DNA from: Platanthera guangdongensis
Lineage: Eukaryota; Streptophyta; Magnoliopsida; Asparagales; Orchidaceae
DNA length: 64,000 nt
Reading direction: 5' to 3'
Assembly: GCA_039583875.1 (NCBI GenBank)
Contig: CM077164.1
Span: 71,083,628 to 71,147,627 of the forward strand
In this document: piece by piece, positions 20,961 to 32,400 of the stretch
Position numbering within the stretch: the stretch's first letter is position 1
Layout: the number at the start of each line of letters is the position of its first letter
Position numbers and translations under genes: made by a program
The notes under the pieces: model-generated
Database searches by the model: none
Seen by the model: the letters and a program-made list of their open reading frames with translations, nothing else
Told to the model about the DNA's origin: nothing

Positions 20961-21959
20961 TATAGGAGAGAGAAAATTACAAAGAAATAAAAGGAAAAAA
21001 TATAAAAATAATTCAACTCCAACATTATTCTATTGCAGTGCAAAAAAGAACATTCTCGACTTCTCCAACTATTTTCATGTAATTTAAAATTTATTTCAAA
21101 TTTACTTCTCTTTAATTATTAGGATAACATACATTTTGAATATAGATGATTAGATTGTCAGGATTTATCTACATTAAAGGTTTAAACTTATTTTCTATTT
21201 ATCATGTAAATCAATTTATATGTAGGAGAGCCATAACTTGTAATTAAATAAGAGTATGAACGAAAGAAATGAGTTATTCTTTTGGATTTTTGTTGGTGTA
21301 AATGTTCAAGGAATAATATCACTTGCTGAAGAATCAGAAGATTCAACATCGTGACTTGAGAACTCAACACAATAGCTTGCTGAATCGTTACTTTTAGCAA
21401 CTAGGTGTGACACGTTCTACCAAAAAAACAAGGAGTCGCACATAATTTCTATTGCGGAACATAACGAGAAACTATCTTTATGAAACATGGGAGTTTCACC
21501 TCTTCCACATATCCTCCTACATTAGATGTCTCTCGTGGCTTTACAACCTGCACTTCCATGTAAAAAATAAACATATCGAAACAATGATATTGCGAGTTAT
21601 TTTGCTTACTTTATGTCTTTGTATAGGAGTTGCCGAAAGAAGAACAAGACATTTATATGAAGAAATTTGCAATGCCATATTCCATACAAAGCCCTATCAT
21701 CCGTGTGCAGTTAATTACACCAAAAAAGTTTGACCAGTTATCTTCTTAAACTCTACCGATTTAATTGTTTGATGTTTTGGAATATACTTTGTATTTGGAA
21801 TATACTTTGTATTTTAAATATTGTGGGACCAAAAATTATTAATCAAAGAGGGGATCCGGGCTCAAATATTTTACATGCTCATTAATTATTTAATACTATG
21901 ACGTCAGCCAACAAATCACCAAGTATAAATAAAGATCAAACAAAAACATTGACATTTAC
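20961..21959. other. No gene seen; AT-rich flank or intron
   Basis: Nothing recognisable on either strand. The final IQ-motif exon expected after the CNGC exon at 21960 was looked for on the minus strand here and not found. Confidence 0.5.
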
Positions 21960-22122
21960 CTGATAGCTCTTTGAACACGGGGGTTGCGCAAAAACCGTGC
22001 ATATATTACAGTCACTTCCTCCAAATCATCGGCTCTGAGAGCAAATGCTTCGACATTAGTCAAGCACCTAACAGTTCGGTTGGAAAACAACCTTTGTCCA
22101 GTAAAGTTAACCCTCCGGCCAT
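21960..22122 (-). CDS. CNGC20-like channel, exon of the C-terminal CNBD/calmodulin-proximal region
   Basis: 163 bp between a consensus acceptor (tcttgcag) and donor (ag/gtaaat). It encodes GRRVNFTGQRLFSNRTVRC, then NVEAFALRADDLEEVT and ARFLRNPRVQRAIR, the end of the cyclic-nucleotide-binding domain and the following helix in plant CNGC19/20 calcium channels. It joins the 22519-22762 exon in phase 1 and donates in phase 2. The next exon, which should encode the IQ motif, is not visible. No internal stop is present. Confidence 0.85.
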
Positions 22123-22518
22123 CTGCAAGACAAAACCATCCACAGCCAAACAACAAACATGAAGCTGTATTGGGAGGAGAACCACTTGTATGAATATGTA
22201 TGTGAGTGAATATGTATGTGAGTACATGTGTGATTCACAGATATACGAAGGGGTAATTTTAGAAGAGCAAATGTAACATCAAAGTCATAAATTCCACTTA
22301 TAAGTAGCAATTAGAAAAACAAACTGATTTCGAGTTGAATCAAACTAATTTTGAGTAACTCATCCTTGAGTCAAAGAAAATTGTTTTTGATGGCGTAGTT
22401 ATAATTCGAGCAAAAAATGAGCGAATTTCAAGTTAGGAACCCAATAATTTACAGCCCCACAATATATGATGCAGATCATCAATGCCTTTCAATGATAAAC
22501 AAGATGGCATGATCATAC

Positions 22519-22762
22519 CATTATTTGTAGGGCGCTCCAAGCTCCATGCGAGGAGTTCTTCACCACAAACATCACTTTCAGACAGAGGGGACACATTTCC
22601 ATCTGCTCCAATGCTCTCCAATTTACCCCTTACAATAAAGACCATCTTGTCTATGAGGCTTCCTTGATAAAATATATCACTTCCTCTAATATACAATGTC
22701 TGCCTCAATTTTGTGAAGATAGCATCTAGAATTGGTTCATCCATAAGAGAGAACAGCCGAAC
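22519..22762 (-). CDS. CNGC20-like channel, cyclic-nucleotide-binding-domain exon
   Basis: 244 bp with acceptor atttgcag and donor gtatga. It encodes VRLFSLMDEPILDAI, then MVFIVRGKLESIG and SESDVCGEELLAW, the cyclic-nucleotide-binding fold of plant CNGC19/20-type plasma- or vacuolar-membrane cation channels. It is phase 0 with the upstream exon at 27201-27330 (ending FLKK) and phase 1 with the downstream one. The frame is open, so these may be exons of a functional gene, although the two bordering exons are missing from view. Confidence 0.88.
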
Positions 22763-23063
22763 CTGCAAATCAAAGTATAAGAATATATCAGATTCTAAGG
22801 TGAACAAAACAAGCAAAAAATGCTCTTGAATGTGCAAACAAAACTTCTTTACATTTAACTTGGTAGGACTAAATCCTTTAAATTTGACCAAGGTAACAAC
22901 AGCTTGGAACATCTAGGGGAGAAGAGTAAAAGTTACATAGTCCTAGAGTAGTGGGCCTTTTATATGGGTATTTACTTCAACTTCTCCCTAAAGATGGAAG
23001 TAGATATCGATCATTCCCAACTTGGAGATATTATCAACAAAAGAGTCACACCTCAGACACTTA

Positions 23064-23245
23064 GGCTTCGTTTGGCACGATGGCGGCGGTCATGAACACG
23101 GGGGTTAAATTATCATTTGTTAACGCCCACCTAAGAAACTCCATCCACTTTTATGTTCAAGCAGATGATGTTTCTTAGGTGATCCTTAACGAATGACGTT
23201 TTAACTCATGCGTTTACGACCGCCACCACTGTGCCAAACGAAGCC
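23064..23245. mobile_element. Foldback MITE (Tourist/Harbinger-like)
   Basis: It starts GGCTTCGTTTGGCAC and ends with the exact reverse complement GTGCCAAACGAAGCC, and the two halves continue to pair imperfectly along its 182 bp. Flanks are TTA on the left and TGA on the right, fitting a degraded 3-bp Harbinger duplication. No coding capacity. Confidence 0.7.
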
Positions 23246-23254
23246 TGAGTTAAG

Positions 23255-24050
23255 ATATCTACGAGCTGATCTTGAGATTGAACGAATAATGGTGTGCATA
23301 CATTTTCTTTATCACATGTTCTTTAATGAAGTGTCTATCAATTTCTACATGTTTTGTTCAATCAAGATGGACTGGATTGTGAGCAATGCTAATAGTAATT
23401 TTGTTGTCACAATTGAGCCGAATGAGTTTCTATCTGTAAAGCCAAAATGCCTCGCACATCTCCTGTGACATCGCTTTGTATGCAGCCTTTGCATTTGGTC
23501 TAGCTACCACATTTTTCATACTTCGCTAAGTCATGAGATTTTCTCCGATAAAGGTACAATTTTTGATGGTGGATTTCCAGTCCTTTTGACTACCTGCCTA
23601 ATCTGTGTTTGTGTGAAATTCAACATCTAGACGTTTATTTTGAGCAAAGAGAATCTTCTAACAAAGAAACTTATTTAAGTGCCATCGTACCCACGTAGCT
23701 GCTTCATGAAACCTTTAGGTGAGTGCATGTACCGACTTAATATTTTAACTGCATATGAGATATCAGGCTGACTGTGAGTGAGATAGATAAGTTTTCCAAT
23801 TAATCTCTGATAGCTTAAGAAGTCGTCCTTTTCTCCAACCCGACTTCATCAATTTTGCATTGGCTTCAATAGAAGTATCGACTGGTCCACAATCGAGCAT
23901 CCCAGTTTCTTCGAGAAGATCAAGAGCATATTGCCTCTGGGAGATAAGAAGTCCACCGTCAGATCTAGCAACTTCAATTCCTAAGAAATATTTGGGTTTC
24001 CCTAGGTCCTTCACCTCAAACTCTTGGCATAAACGTGTTATAGGTTGATG
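23255..24050 (-). pseudogene. Copia RT-RNase H relic in the CNGC intron
   Basis: Minus strand near 24014 reads MKDLGKPKYFLGIEVAR, then SQRQYALDLLEETGM, the C-terminal copia RT. Downstream pieces with stops (TKHVEIDRHFIKEH near 23340) are RNase H. It lies in the intron between the CNGC exons at 27201-27330 and 22519-22762. Confidence 0.82.
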
Positions 24051-24059
24051 GAGAGCAGC

Positions 24060-26160
24060 CCGCCGACCCGTTCAGGTCTACTCCCGGCAACCTCGAGCGC
24101 ATTGACGATCAGGACCGCACATTTCGAGCGGTTCGTCGATCATAGAATTTTTGTCACTTGCTGCATATTATTTTGAGTTGTTTTTTTTAGTCGGGGCGTC
24201 GACCAATCATAACCATTCATTGCTCCCTAGAAAAGTTATAAATAGAGGGTGACGGCTCTCATTAGGGGTATTGGAGATTGGAGTTTAGAAGCCCAATCAT
24301 TTGATCCCGTCGTTGTCGAAGCCGAATCCGGGTGCGAAGCCTAGATTTTCCCTTTCCTCCCTACCCCTTGGCCGGCCCCTCCCAAACCTGACCCTAGACA
24401 GCCAATCAAGCCTTCCCCTTCCCCTACCTTGTCGTGGATCCACCACCTTCAACACCCAAAACAGCCGGACAAAGTCCCTTTTCATTTATCTTCCTTGGCC
24501 GACAACCCACTTTCACCATACCCTTCAATCACCAATTTGTCAAGAGGCAACCAGCCAAGTTCCCTTCCTCCCCCACTATAAGAAGTTGGCCCAAAGGTCC
24601 CTCCTTCCTCCATTGTTGTAGCCGACCACTACATCACCATCACCATCCTTTCTGTGGAACCAACACCCCTTCATCTAACTTCAAAAAAACCCCAATACTC
24701 GCGCAAAACGTCTTCGACGATCATCAGAAAATATTTCTGGTCACCCCCGGTGATCTCCCACCTCATCCCGATCAATTTTCTATCATTTTACATTTTTCGG
24801 CAATCGCTGGAAAACAAATCCGGCGACCAACACCTACGGCAACACCTCCAGCCATCACCATCCACACTCCACCATTCAAAACCACCATACTCCACCGGAC
24901 AATCATAGCCATCGAAAGGGATGCCCTACTACTTCTTTTATTATAAATAAGAGTGGTAGGGGGCTGAATTGAGATCATTGCGGAATCTGGAGAAGAACAT
25001 TCCCGGATTCCCGCGATCCCGCCATGGTGCCGACCACGTGGAACCCTAGGTGATGAGTCCTGAGTGGTTATCTCGATCCCCAAGGTATTTCCTAACCCTA
25101 ACCTCCATTTTCCGCCTCCTAACCCCTCCACCGCCACCCCCATAGCCTCCCAAAACAGCAGCCTCACTGTTTTCACATTTTCTACTTACTGTTTATTAAT
25201 GAAATATACTATTCACAAGCTATAGTTTTGATTCCTTGAAATATCCGTCTGAAAGCCTCCAGGAACCCACCACCGGCATGCTGCTACCCTACAGCCGCCA
25301 GCCTTCTGCCAACCCCTCTCACTTCCGCCCCTTCCTCCCCCCAGTGAACCCACCTCCAGCCCTTCCCCCACCTTCCAGCACGCATGCCGCTCAGCCCTCC
25401 TCCCGGCAGCAACCACCCGACCACTTTTAGCCCAGACCGACCACCCCTAAGCACCCATCACATGGATCCACTTCCCTACACCCCGAATTCACAAGATCAA
25501 TTCAGATCTTGGAATTTCACCCCCACTCCGTTATTTTCACCACCCGTACTTTCCATGTTTGCCCGGATCCAACCCTAAATAGCGGATCCACCCCTCCCCG
25601 TCCCGGATCTACTCGTACGTGGCCAGATTTACCCTTTTCTCACCCGATCTCATCATTTACCGCCGAGGACAGCCACCACCTTCATTTTCACGACGCGGTT
25701 CTACCTCCGATCACCAATCTACACATTCGGACCCTAATTCTTCAAATTCTCGGTTCAGCCTGCTACTTTGTGACTTTATTTTGTGGTATTGGATTATTTG
25801 ATTTGATATTTTCATTGGTGAATAAATGTATGTGTTGCGATTCTTGCTCATAAAAATTATTTTGAAATGTTAATAATTTGCATGAGGAGACATTCACCAC
25901 GCGCTTTGCTTTGGCCCTCCGAGCGGAGGAAGCCATTATAAATTACTAAAATTAATTAATTGTTTTCAATTTCAAATATTTGCGTGAGCTAGAATTATCA
26001 TTGTTCTCGAGATATCGACGATTACATTGCATTTAGGTTCAGATTAGCGTGTCACCCTTGAACTACCGCCTAGCGCCGTAGGTTTTGTGCACCCATAGCC
26101 TACCCCTACATCACTAGTATTAGTAGTGATGGAACTACTAAAGGTTGTACAATCTCAACT
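24060..26160 (+). other. C-rich, probably decayed LTR sequence; no supported gene
   Basis: A TATAAATA box at 24237-24244 follows a cggggcgtcgacc motif. Then comes about 1.4 kb of C-rich sequence giving proline-rich chance frames, then AT-rich sequence. The layout suggests a gypsy-type LTR and leader inside the CNGC intron, but ends and duplications could not be defined. Confidence 0.35.
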
Positions 26161-26970
26161 ACAACAGTCCTCTGTTGATAGACTTATTGCAAAGGAGAAA
26201 TGAGATTAGGATGATGAGGACTTGCCGAAGGTGGTAGAGGATTTGGAGTAGATATCAACGAAGGGAAATAAGGAGCGATAACGGGAGAGGGTATGGAAGG
26301 AGCTTCAACCCCATTTTCTACCTCCCCAAAGAAGAGCTAAAGAAATGTTTCCTTTACGAAATAGAATATCCATGGTACAAAAGAAACAACGAGAGGAAGG
26401 ATGATAGCACCAATAGTTTAATGGTTATATATGACAAGACATGTCCATTATTTTTTATGTGAAATTGTGTCATTTATGAGAACTTGTTTATTTTGAATAT
26501 ATCTTTTTTTGGAGAGTTGTGTTTAGAAGAGGTGTCTTCCCTGTAAAGATATGACATTTGTGAATAGTTGAAAAGTTTGGTTTAAATGTGTGATGCTTAG
26601 ATGCATTGTTTAGTGAAAGTATGCTATAAAGAGAAGCCATTTGATGCGACCCCTCCAATTTATATAGATAAGAATTTAGGTTGTACGGTAAGGATGGATA
26701 AGCGTCTGATAAAGTAATGAAAAAAAATGTTCCAAGTACTTAGTATTGAAGTTATTTAGCCTAAATCCTCTCCCCTTTCTTTTATAGTTTTGTGTAGGCC
26801 CATTTTCCCAACAAATTAGTATTGTAGACAACGTTGATTAAATGGCATGCAATCTTGCCATCCCACAAATTCTGAAGCCCCAGAACAAGAATGATGAGAT
26901 TTGTGTATTCAAATGAAAGTGCTGTATGGATCACAACTTATGGAGATAGTTGAAGGTGGCTATCATGAAC
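26161..26970. other. Intronic sequence, nothing recognised
   Basis: AT-rich, no open frames of note and no clear repeat boundaries. Confidence 0.4.
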
Positions 26971-26975
26971 CATCA

Positions 26976-27113
26976 AAAAAGGGTAGCTCGGTGCACAAAG
27001 GCATCCCCACACAGTGAGGATCCAGGAAAGGGTCCCACGACACGGGTGAAATGCATGCAAACCTTACCTTGCATTTTTGCAAGAGACTGCTTCCAGGACT
27101 TGATAAAAAGGCA
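26976..27113 (-). mobile_element. Au-type SINE, 5'-truncated
   Basis: Contains gtagctcggtgcacaaag, then an aggatccaggaaagg block and ttttgcaagagactg, the antisense of the Au SINE 3' body also seen at 42741 and 43116. The tRNA-like head with the B box is missing. It lies in the CNGC intron just downstream (minus sense) of the 27201-27330 exon. Confidence 0.7.
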
Positions 27114-27200
27114 ATACCAGAAAGTTGATAATATACTTTCTTGTTCCTAATTAAAATATTTTATTAAATAAAGGAACTCCACTATGTGAATCAAACTCAC

Positions 27201-27330
27201 TTTCTTGAGGAAATTGAAAAAATGGCGCCATATATCTCGTTGCAGGTCCTCTGGTAAGTTCTCTAACAACTCTTCCTCATTAACTCCTCGGGTGGCAGCC
27301 CAACTAAATCGCTCTGCTTGCCTCACTTTC
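27201..27330 (-). CDS. CNGC20-like channel, C-linker exon
   Basis: 130 bp with acceptor gattaacag and strong donor gtgagt. It encodes KVRQAERFSWAATRGVNEEE, then LLENLPEDLQRDIWRHFFN, the C-linker that couples the channel pore to the nucleotide-binding domain in CNGC19/20. It splices in phase 0 to the exon starting at 22762 across a 4.4-kb TE-containing intron. The upstream exon (membrane segments) is not seen in the rest of the window. Confidence 0.87.
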
Positions 27331-28427
27331 CTGTTAATCAACATAAATTAGCAAGTGTCTCAAGCAGTATATTACCTTAACAAAGAAATAAGGAAAGAAA
27401 TCGCAATATGACAAATTCATAATATTACAGTTCATAATAACTTCCTAAATACTGAGCAATCAATATGGCAATAAACAGTAATCTTGAGCTAGACTGTATA
27501 AATAAAATTTTGTGTAAGTTTCCTAACTCATACCAAAGATTTGCATCAAGAATAGAGCAGTTAAATTATCATTCAAAGAATATTTGGTACTTAACAAACA
27601 AGAATTACTAGTTCGGCAAATAACTGAAAAGAAAAATGGGCAAACCCAGGCTAGCCTGATAGAATCAACTTAGCAACTAAGAACAGATCTCTGCAACGGT
27701 GTGGGATCCCAAGATCATTTAGAGAGGGGAAAAAGCGGGTAAGGCTTAATGTGTTTTTGCAAAAAATACTGGTGACCATAAACATGCGCATCAGATTGAG
27801 AAATATTTGGTTATCAACAAACTGATTGCCAGGGTTGAAGGATAGAAGTTAGCCACAACATTTCTTTCCCGAGGGAGATAACGTTACAGTTCATTTATGC
27901 TCCACTATCACCAGAATTTGGAATGTCCCTATTTATTTGCTACTCTTTAGCTGACTTACAGAAGAGAGTCTCATCAGTTTCCCTTGCCCACCTTTTCCCT
28001 TTCCAATTCTCCATATTCTACTGCCATCTCCAGATTCAAGCTACCATGTGTTTTCACGCAATTGCAATGCCATAGTCAGACTCCTCATTTCATGAATTTC
28101 TTTCTTGATCATAACTATGGTAAAGTCTTGCGTATTAATGACTCCTTGAGAAGTACCATGTCAGTTACATAAATTACTTAGAATATCCACCAAGTAATTA
28201 GAATGGTCAAAACAATAAATTATGTTAAGTTGAATAGATAATATTATGATTCAGTCTTTGCTAGATTTAACTGTGAGTGGCTATTAAGATAAATTATTCT
28301 GAAACGAAGACAAATTAATGTTTCGTATTCAATTTCCTTATTTTCAAATTCTTGACACATCTTAGTAGAAACAAATAGAGTGACCTAACTCCATTTAATG
28401 TTAACCAATTTCACTTTATTGAACAAT
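27331..28427. other. CNGC intron or flank, nothing recognised
   Basis: AT-rich; no upstream CNGC exon, RNA gene or repeat found by reading both strands. E2 inserts at its end. Confidence 0.45.
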
Positions 28428-28619
28428 CAATTTGTTGGATCCCTAGTTGGATTTGAGCTAAGTTCACTAAACTAGGATGTTTGACCCAACATGTATAGCC
28501 AGGGTAATGTTTGTGTCATACAGTTTAGGTCATGTTCTTAGAGTCAACACTGCATGGATCAGTCATCACCAGACTACAGAAGACTCAAGACTTAGAGAAA
28601 TTTCAAAGACTCAGGAAAT

Positions 28620-29092
28620 GAGTTCGACGTTCGTCGAACTCAGCTCGACGAACTCAGAGACAATTATCTGAGCTCAGCTCGACGAACTCAGTTCTCAGAT
28701 CGACGATTTCTGGATACTATACTTCAACATTCCAAGTCCAGAATTCCTTTCTCTGAACTCCAGTCGACGAATTTAGAATATCAGCTCGACGAGTTTAGTT
28801 CTAAGGTCGACGATTTCTGGATGCTCTACCTCAACATTCTAAGTCCAGAAATATCTCAAAATTCCAAGTCCAGAAACACTTCACTGAACTCTAGTCGACA
28901 AATTCATGTTCTCAGCTCGACGAACTTAGACCACAGTTTTGACAAGTTTTATCAAGTAGCAGTCAGCAGTTCTCAGGTCGACGATCTTGGATCTCAGCTC
29001 GACGAACAACAATTATCTGGTCGACGAACATGACTTCTCAGCTCGACTAACTCTGGACCCAGGTCGACGAATTCTGTTCTTTGCTCGACGAT
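28620..29092. repeat. TCGTCGA/TCGACGA array in E2 U3
   Basis: Fifteen or more copies of CTCGACGA or GGTCGACGA, often followed by ACTCAG. The first forms a 22-bp dyad at 28620-28641 (10-bp arms GAGTTCGACG and CGTCGAACTC around TT). The right LTR carries the same array at 39203-39676 with more decay. Confidence 0.92.
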
Positions 29093-29348
29093 TTTTGTGC
29101 AGATCCAGACTTGGATATTTCCCTCCTTCTGTCCTTATTTTATTACAATAATTCCTGAATAATCAATGCTTAATATTCTCTGAATATTACCGTTAGAAGC
29201 AGCATTGATTATGGCCTTCATCAGGATTATTACTTGTCGTTTTACAATGGGACAGTTGGGGAAATCAATCAATGCAGACATTCTCAAGGCCGTCAGCAAT
29301 CAATGCCGGAAGGAATTCAAAAATTCAGAAGGAAGATTTCACAGAAAA

Positions 29349-29356
29349 TATAAAAG
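29349..29356 (+). promoter_or_regulatory. TATA box of E2 5' LTR
   Basis: TATAAAAG in gaaaatataaaagg, downstream of the array. The right-LTR copy is at 39932-39939. Confidence 0.75.
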
Positions 29357-30204
29357 GATTTTTCTTCTTCCTCCCATGAGATATACAGAGATCTAGTGAA
29401 CAAAAAAAAAGAAGAAGAAGAATAAGCCCTATACCAGACCAGAGAAACAACAGCAAGCTAAAGAAGAAGAACATCCATTAAAATCAAGAGTCTTCTTTGT
29501 TTTTCATCACAGGATTCTTCAAGGACAACAACTCATTATCAGTCAAGAAATTCCTGGATCACTGCTGGTCAAAGCTAAAGAAAGAAGACCTACTCACCCT
29601 GAAGCAAAGCTCCATTCTTCCTGAGCAACTTAATAATTCAGGGGGAGCTTTGTTAACATCAAAGATCCACAAAGTCTTCTCAGTTGTATTTGAGATAGAG
29701 AAGACACAAACACTCTCTCACCCCCACTGTAAAAAGGGTTCTTTAACTCCCTTCAAAAGTTATTCCTGGTTGCAAGTAACCTGACCAAAAGACTTGGGGT
29801 TGATTTTGAGCACTTGATCAAAAGTTCATTGGTGGAAATCACCTGATCAAAACCTGCTAGTGGATTCCTACCAGGGTGGTAGAAGAGTGGATGTACCCAG
29901 GTTGGGGAACCACTATAAAATTCTTGTGTTGTCTGGTTGCCATCTTTTTCTTTTGTTCTTGATGTGTCTGTGATAGTTAGGTTGTTGTGTCTGTGATTAG
30001 TTAGTTTAATAATTGTTGTGTCTGTGGTAGATTAGATTATCTTAGTTTGCACTTTTACTTACGGTAAATTTTGGTATCAAATAGCCGCTATACTCTAAAG
30101 TTTTAATTAACAGCAAAAAGCTTTAAAGTTTTAAAGATACTCTATTCACCCCCCCCCCCCCCCCCCCCGTCTAGAGTATATCAGATCTAACCCTCACTTT
30201 CAAT

Positions 30205-30215
30205 TAGTATCAGAG
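30205..30215 (+). promoter_or_regulatory. E2 primer-binding site
   Basis: TAGTATCAGAG, one base different from the usual TGGTATCAGAG. The same variant is used in E3 at 54163-54173. Confidence 0.8.
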
Positions 30216-30307
30216 AAGGTTCCTTTGGTTGTACAAGCTAACCCTTGAACCAAAATATCCTTTGTTAGATCTGATCTTTTATTTCTATTAAAGATTATAT
30301 TCACAGC

Positions 30308-32384
30308 ATGATACATAATAAAGATTATGCAAGCACCAGACCTCCAGTGTGCAACTTAAACAAGTTTGTCATCTGGAAGGCAAGAATAAAATTTTATATG
30401 AATTCTATTGATGAGGACATCTACAACTCTATCTTGACAGGTCCTCCTCAACCATCAGCATCTACAGCAACTTCCAGCACTCATGCAGTCCCACCACCTG
30501 AGTGGACTGATGCTCAGAAGAAATCCAAGGTTGCTGATGCTAAAGCCATGAACATTCTGGCCCAAGCAATGTCTAATGACATTTTCCAAAAGGTGGCTGA
30601 ATGCACATCAGCTAAGGCCATTTAGGACTCCCTCAATCAAATGGTGGCTGAATCTGCTGATGAAAGGAAAGATAGAAGATCAAACCTCATATCCCAATAT
30701 GAGAACTTCAAGAAGTAGGAAGCAGAATCTGTTGTAGACATGTACAACAGACTGAGCTCAATAATCAATGAGCTGAAGACTTTGGATAAGGACATCACCC
30801 TTACTGAAGTCAATGATAAAATCCTCATGTGCTTCCCAAGCTCATGGGATTCAAGGATCTGGCCAATCAAGGAGGCTAGGAGCTTAAATGAGATTTTCAC
30901 AGAATCTCTATTAGGAAATCTCAAGTCTTATGAGAAGATCATAAAGTCCATAGAATCAGCTGAACAAAGAACTCCTCCACCAACAAGAAAGGAGCACAAC
31001 TTGGCATTGAAGGCTGTTGAAGAAACTGAAGCTTCAAGAATAAATGAAAAGCTAATGAGTCTTTTTGCCAAAAGATTCTACAAAATGACAAGGAAAGACT
31101 TCAGAAGAAAAGCATCCAGGCAGGATGATAAGCTAAGGTATGATAAAACTGTACACTTCATCTCAGAGTGTCCAGAGAATCAAAAGAAAGAAAGAAGAAG
31201 AGAGAAGGACTCCAGAAGACAACAAAGCTTATGGCCTTCCTCCAGCAAACACAAAAAGAAGGAGAAGGGTTTTGTAGCTGAAAACTGGAGTGACACTGAA
31301 GATGAATCCACATCTTCCAGCTCCAGTGAAGAGGAAGAAGAGGCAAGGGCCAAGAAAGTCTGCCTCATGGCCATCAATGCCTCCAGAAGTCAATCAGATG
31401 ATGAGGAATTATCTGAAAATGAAGGAACCTCAGAATCAGAAGTTGATCGGGTACTTTTATCTTTTAATTATAGTTCTGATAGTTTCAAAATTGAATTTAA
31501 AATCATGTGTATTGACTTAAATAACTCTGAAAAGAAAATCAAAACACTTAGGGAAAACTATCTAATCAAGAAAATCTGATTTCTGAAAATACTAAATTGA
31601 AAGAAGAACTAACTCTAGCTAATGAACCAATCAATTCATTAAAAACAGAGCTATGTAAGGCTAAACAACTTGAGGAATCTCTCAATGGGAGAAGCCTTAA
31701 GCTGATGGACATCACAAGCACAGTCAATGCCAGACTAAATGACAAACTGAGCTTGGGTGCATCATCAAGTTTATCCCCCATACTCAAGAAAAGAAAATTA
31801 TTAACCCCCATTAGATTTGTTTCAGCTAAGAGTAAAGAGGTAGTGAATAACAAACAAACCACAGAAGAATTACCTAACTTTAAAAATCACAATAACAGAA
31901 ACCAGAAAATCTTAAATAAAAACAAGGTTCAGCAGATTTCATCGAACTCGGGTCGACGAAATGTGGTTTGTTCATCGAACTCCGATCGATGATCTATGAA
32001 CGCCAACATTAGCTATAATAATTCATCTTACTGTGATCGACAAACTGTGTATGGTTCGTCGAGCAGAGGTCGACGAACGTGGGGTGCAGAAAATGACTAT
32101 GTTCATTTTCTGAGCAGAGATCGACGACCTCATCCCACTTCGTCGAACTCTGGTCGACGAACTTACAATTTTTCTTCGAACCCAGACAGACTTAATAAAA
32201 ATCATAATTATAATAACAACTCTAATCAAACTAGGAAACCTTTTAATCCACTTGCTGATTAGATAATTCCTCCTAGAAGATATCACCCCTTAGTGTATAA
32301 ATCTCAAACTAAATTTTCAGTAATATCAATCTTTTTTATCAACAATATAAAGGACCTAAGGTAACCTGGGTCAAGAACAACTAA
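30308..32384 (+). pseudogene. gag: E2 gag, decayed
   Basis: ATG at 30308 starts a copia gag (RPPVCNLNKFVIWKARIKFY). TAG stops in frame at 30623 and 30716, a frameshift near 31580, and further stops follow. The zinc knuckle is damaged: the HFISEC half remains but the first cysteines are lost. An acidic Ser/Glu stretch and a coiled-coil-like stretch follow. The C-terminal part (31597-32262) carries repeated SSNSGRR-type peptides encoded by the palindromic motif. The final conserved GPK-V-T-W motif precedes TAA at 32382-32384. Confidence 0.85.
31939..32163. repeat. TCGTCGA...TCGACGA motifs inside E2 gag
   Basis: Five or six dyads of the form TCGTCGAAC followed by GGTCGACGA within 225 bp of coding sequence, each translating as SSN-(x)2-RR. 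It is the same motif as the E2 LTR array. Confidence 0.85.
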
Positions 32385-32400
32385 TTGTTTTCATTGCAAG
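32382..32400 (+). promoter_or_regulatory. E2 gag/pol junction
   Basis: In-frame TAA followed by ttgttttcattgcaag and then pol. It aligns with the E1 and E3 junctions. Confidence 0.5.

Larger units (their letters stand above)
28433..30202 (+). repeat. E2 left LTR
   Basis: TGTTGGATCCC to CCTCACTTTCA, 1770 bp. U3 carries the TCGACGA array (28620-29092). TATAAAAG is at 29349-29356. A long poly-C run lies near the 3' end. Confidence 0.93.

Noticed and set aside
24301..25853. Proline-rich open frames in the CNGC intron
   Set aside because: Overlapping frames in several phases of C-rich sequence with no domain; composition effect.
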